From Eubacterium sp. UBA4343 (GTDB taxonomy: Bacteria; Bacillota; Clostridia; Lachnospirales; Lachnospiraceae), in contig DGTF01000066.1 in assembly GCA_002394235.1 (NCBI GenBank), forward strand, positions 1-7,506: a stretch of 7,506 bases of DNA. The letters are read 5' to 3'. The translations under genes were made by a program, and so were the position numbers. Position 1 is the stretch's first letter, and every line of letters begins with the position of its first letter. The notes under the pieces are model-generated. The model was not told where the DNA came from, ran no database searches, and was given only the letters and a program-made list of their open reading frames with translations. This document shows, in pieces, positions 6,010 through 7,506 of the stretch.

Positions 6010-7377
6010 TCATTTCTGCTTTGTCTGTGGACTTTTTTCTTCCTCTTCGGAAGCATCCCCGGTGTCTTCCATCCGTTCCGGCAGCAGTGTCACAAGGGTA
6101 TTCTCGATCCTGTGATCCTGAATACGGTACACGCGGATATGCATGGCGTCCGTATCCAGCTCGAAATGGCTTCCGTCCTCGGGGACGTAACCGAGGCGGC
6201 CCAGAATATAGCCTCCGAAGGTGTCGTAGTCCTCGTCTGGAAGATTTCTGCCAAGGGCCTGATTCACCTCATCGAGGGATGCGCCGCCCTGGATTCGCCA
6301 GGTTGTCGGAGAAATCTTGATGATGTCGTCCGGTTCATCCGTCTCGTCGTCTTCCGTAAGATCTCCTACGAGAACCTCGAGCAGATCCTTCATGGTGATC
6401 ACGCCGTCCATTCCGCCATATTCGTCAAGAACAATGGCAAAGTAATTGCCTGTGGTCTTCATGTGCTGAAACATAACATCCGCCTTGACCGAACCGGGTA
6501 CGAAATAGGCAGGATCGACCGCGCGGGCCATAATCTCCTCCTGTGTCGCGCCGCGAAGGCGGAAATAATCCTTCGCATCCAGAACGCCAAGTACATTGTC
6601 CGGAGTTTCCCGTACAACCGGGAACTGGTCGTGACGGCTCTCATGAATGGTTTTCTCCCACTCCTCGAGCGGATCCTCCTCGTACAGGCAGGCGACATCC
6701 TTTCTGTGTGTGCAGATCTCATCGACAGAGATGTCGTCGAACTCGAAGACATTGCGGATCATCTCCTGCTCATCCGAATTGATGTTGCCGTGCATGGTTC
6801 CCCGGTCTACCATCATCTTGATTTCGTCCTCCGTCACGTTCATTCTCTGGCTCGCCGGATCGATCCCGTTGAGCCTGAGGATTCCGTTTGAGATACTAGA
6901 AATAATTTCAGTAAGCGGGAAAAAAATCACGCCGAAGAAGCGATACCATCCGGCCAGATCGCATGCGGTCCTGGCTGTTTTTCTTCCGGCAAATGCCCTT
7001 GGAAGAATACTGGTGAGAATCATCAGAATGGCAGTGAACACAAGGACACAGATCACTGTGACGGCTGCCCGGGCAGCGCCATCGCCTGCGCTTATTCCCA
7101 GTGCTCCGCAGAGCTTATCCAGGCAGACTGCGGTCAGCGCAGCTGAGCTCCCCACGATACAGAGCATATTCAGTGTGTGAATCGAAGTGAGAAATCTTCC
7201 GGAATTTCCTTTCAATTTCTGAAGATAGGGAACCGCCGCATTTCCTTCTTCCTTCAATTCATCAATCTGTGTATCTGTCAGCGCAAGTACGGCCGTCTCA
7301 CAGGCGGTAAATACTGCCGAAAGCGCAATCATCAGGATCGTCAGGATAACGTACCATATCCAGGGACCACTGTCCAT
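6010..7377 (-). CDS. CNNM/CorC-family membrane protein with CBS pair
   Basis: The 455-residue protein has the full layout of the CorC/HlyC-CNNM family, whose characterised members are linked to magnesium efflux or homeostasis. An N-terminal DUF21 domain carries about four hydrophobic segments (roughly 6-30, 62-88, 102-128, 143-168). A CBS pair follows (about 210-275 and 285-342, including YFAIVLDEYGGMDGVITMKD). A CorC_HlyC domain lies at about 352-432, and an acidic tail follows. The first membrane motif SAVFTACETAV matches the family SAFFSASETA type. Two later motifs look degenerate: where relatives have a GNN-type turn this has HTLNML, and where relatives have GEIxPK this has TSILPR (about 122-127), without the glutamate. 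Transport by this copy is therefore uncertain. The start ATG has a strong Shine-Dalgarno GGAGG (7387-7391) nine bases upstream and a promoter at 7411-7438. No clear terminator follows. Confidence 0.93.
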   Translation of the reverse strand: MDSGPWIWYVILTILMIALSAVFTACETAVLALTDTQIDELKEEGNAAVPYLQKLKGNSGRFLTSIHTLNMLCIVGSSAALTAVCLDKLCGALGISAGDGAARAAVTVICVLVFTAILMILTSILPRAFAGRKTARTACDLAGWYRFFGVIFFPLTEIISSISNGILRLNGIDPASQRMNVTEDEIKMMVDRGTMHGNINSDEQEMIRNVFEFDDISVDEICTHRKDVACLYEEDPLEEWEKTIHESRHDQFPVVRETPDNVLGVLDAKDYFRLRGATQEEIMARAVDPAYFVPGSVKADVMFQHMKTTGNYFAIVLDEYGGMDGVITMKDLLEVLVGDLTEDDETDEPDDIIKISPTTWRIQGGASLDEVNQALGRNLPDEDYDTFGGYILGRLGYVPEDGSHFELDTDAMHIRVYRIQDHRIENTLVTLLPERMEDTGDASEEEEKSPQTKQK

Positions 7378-7410
7378 TCGTTATTTCCTCCAAATCAATC
7401 GTTTATATGT

Positions 7411-7438
7411 TGTATAGAAAAGCATTGCCGTATGTCAA
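7411..7438 (-). promoter_or_regulatory. Sigma-A promoter for the CNNM/CorC-family gene
   Basis: Minus-strand TTGACA (7433-7438) and TATACA (7411-7416) are separated by 16 bp. The predicted start is near 7404, giving a short leader of about 27 nt that includes the GGAGG ribosome binding site. A 12-bp inverted repeat begins directly at the upstream edge of the -35 box (7439). Confidence 0.78.
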
Positions 7439-7473
7439 GCGAGATAAAACACGCTGCGCGCGTTTTATCTCGC
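7439..7473. repeat. 12-bp perfect inverted repeat next to the -35 box
   Basis: GCGAGATAAAAC (7439-7450) and GTTTTATCTCGC (7462-7473) are perfect inverted copies with an 11-base loop. Three more G-C pairs can form inside the loop. It directly adjoins the TTGACA of the downstream promoter. It is stable enough to be the terminator hairpin of a gene to the right of the window, but lacks a T run after the stem on the minus strand. A second short hairpin GCGGC/GCCGC lies at 7478-7491. Terminator-like hairpin and operator are both possible. Confidence 0.6.
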
Positions 7474-7506
7474 TATCGCGGCGCTCGCCGCACACGAATA
7501 CTTCGC
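7465..7506 (-). CDS. Possible 3' tail of an upstream gene (very uncertain)
   Basis: On the minus strand one frame is open from the window edge for 13 codons (AKYSCAASAAIAR) to a TAA at 7465-7467, inside the first arm of the 7439-7473 hairpin. A gene ending within its own terminator stem is plausible, but 13 codons of alanine-rich, GC-rich sequence occur easily by chance. No family can be recognised. Listed only because the window edge may cut a gene here. Confidence 0.15.
   Translation of the reverse strand, partial: AKYSCAASAAIAR

Noticed and set aside
6112..6891. 259-codon plus-strand open frame opposite the CNNM gene
   Set aside because: It lies entirely antisense to the conserved CBS and CorC_HlyC coding region. 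It has no recognisable domain and is a mirror of the real reading frame.

Overview
The window looks like chromosomal DNA of a low-to-mid GC Gram-positive anaerobe of the class Clostridia, most likely a Lachnospiraceae relative. This rests on gene content (ClpC, RadA, a SEC-C protein, and a small conserved protein I associate with Lachnospiraceae), purine-rich Shine-Dalgarno sites, textbook sigma-A promoters and a Firmicutes-type 16S 5' end. It is inference from recognised families, not a database match. All five protein genes and the rRNA operon entering at the left edge lie on the minus strand, so transcription runs from high to low coordinates.

Layout in the direction of transcription. (1) 7378-7506: an upstream region with a 12-bp inverted repeat abutting a sigma-A promoter. 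(2) 6010-7377: a CNNM/CorC-type membrane protein with a CBS pair. (3) 5807-6009: an intergenic region with GTTTCCGCT repeats and the promoter of the next gene. (4) 5300-5806: a small SEC-C zinc-motif protein, followed by an intrinsic terminator. (5) 2630-5203: clpC, the AAA+ unfoldase of the ClpCP protease. (6) 2432-2629: an intergenic region with a near-consensus promoter (TTGAGA-N17-TATAAT) and a structured 5' UTR. (7) 2018-2431: a small conserved beta-rich protein of unknown function, followed by a second intrinsic terminator. (8) 569-1972: radA. (9) 1-568: 568 bp without a protein gene, holding a strong rrn promoter (TTGACA-N17-TATAGT with extended -10 and A-rich upstream DNA), a roughly 280-nt rRNA leader, and the first ~19 nt of a 16S rRNA gene that runs out of the window.

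Functional reading: clpC and radA (sms) are neighbours in Bacillus subtilis, in ctsR-mcsA-mcsB-clpC-radA-disA. Here only the clpC...radA pair is kept. The small conserved protein sits between them, a SEC-C gene takes the ctsR-mcsAB position, and an rrn operon takes the disA position. Both clpC and radA lie directly downstream of a good intrinsic terminator and have no obvious promoter of their own. Their expression may therefore depend on read-through. I see no mobile element, CRISPR array, tRNA or clear novel system. The points most worth a second look are the terminator-before-gene layout, the uncharacterised small protein, an acidic/serine-rich linker in ClpC, degenerate transport motifs in the CNNM protein, and several short repeats.
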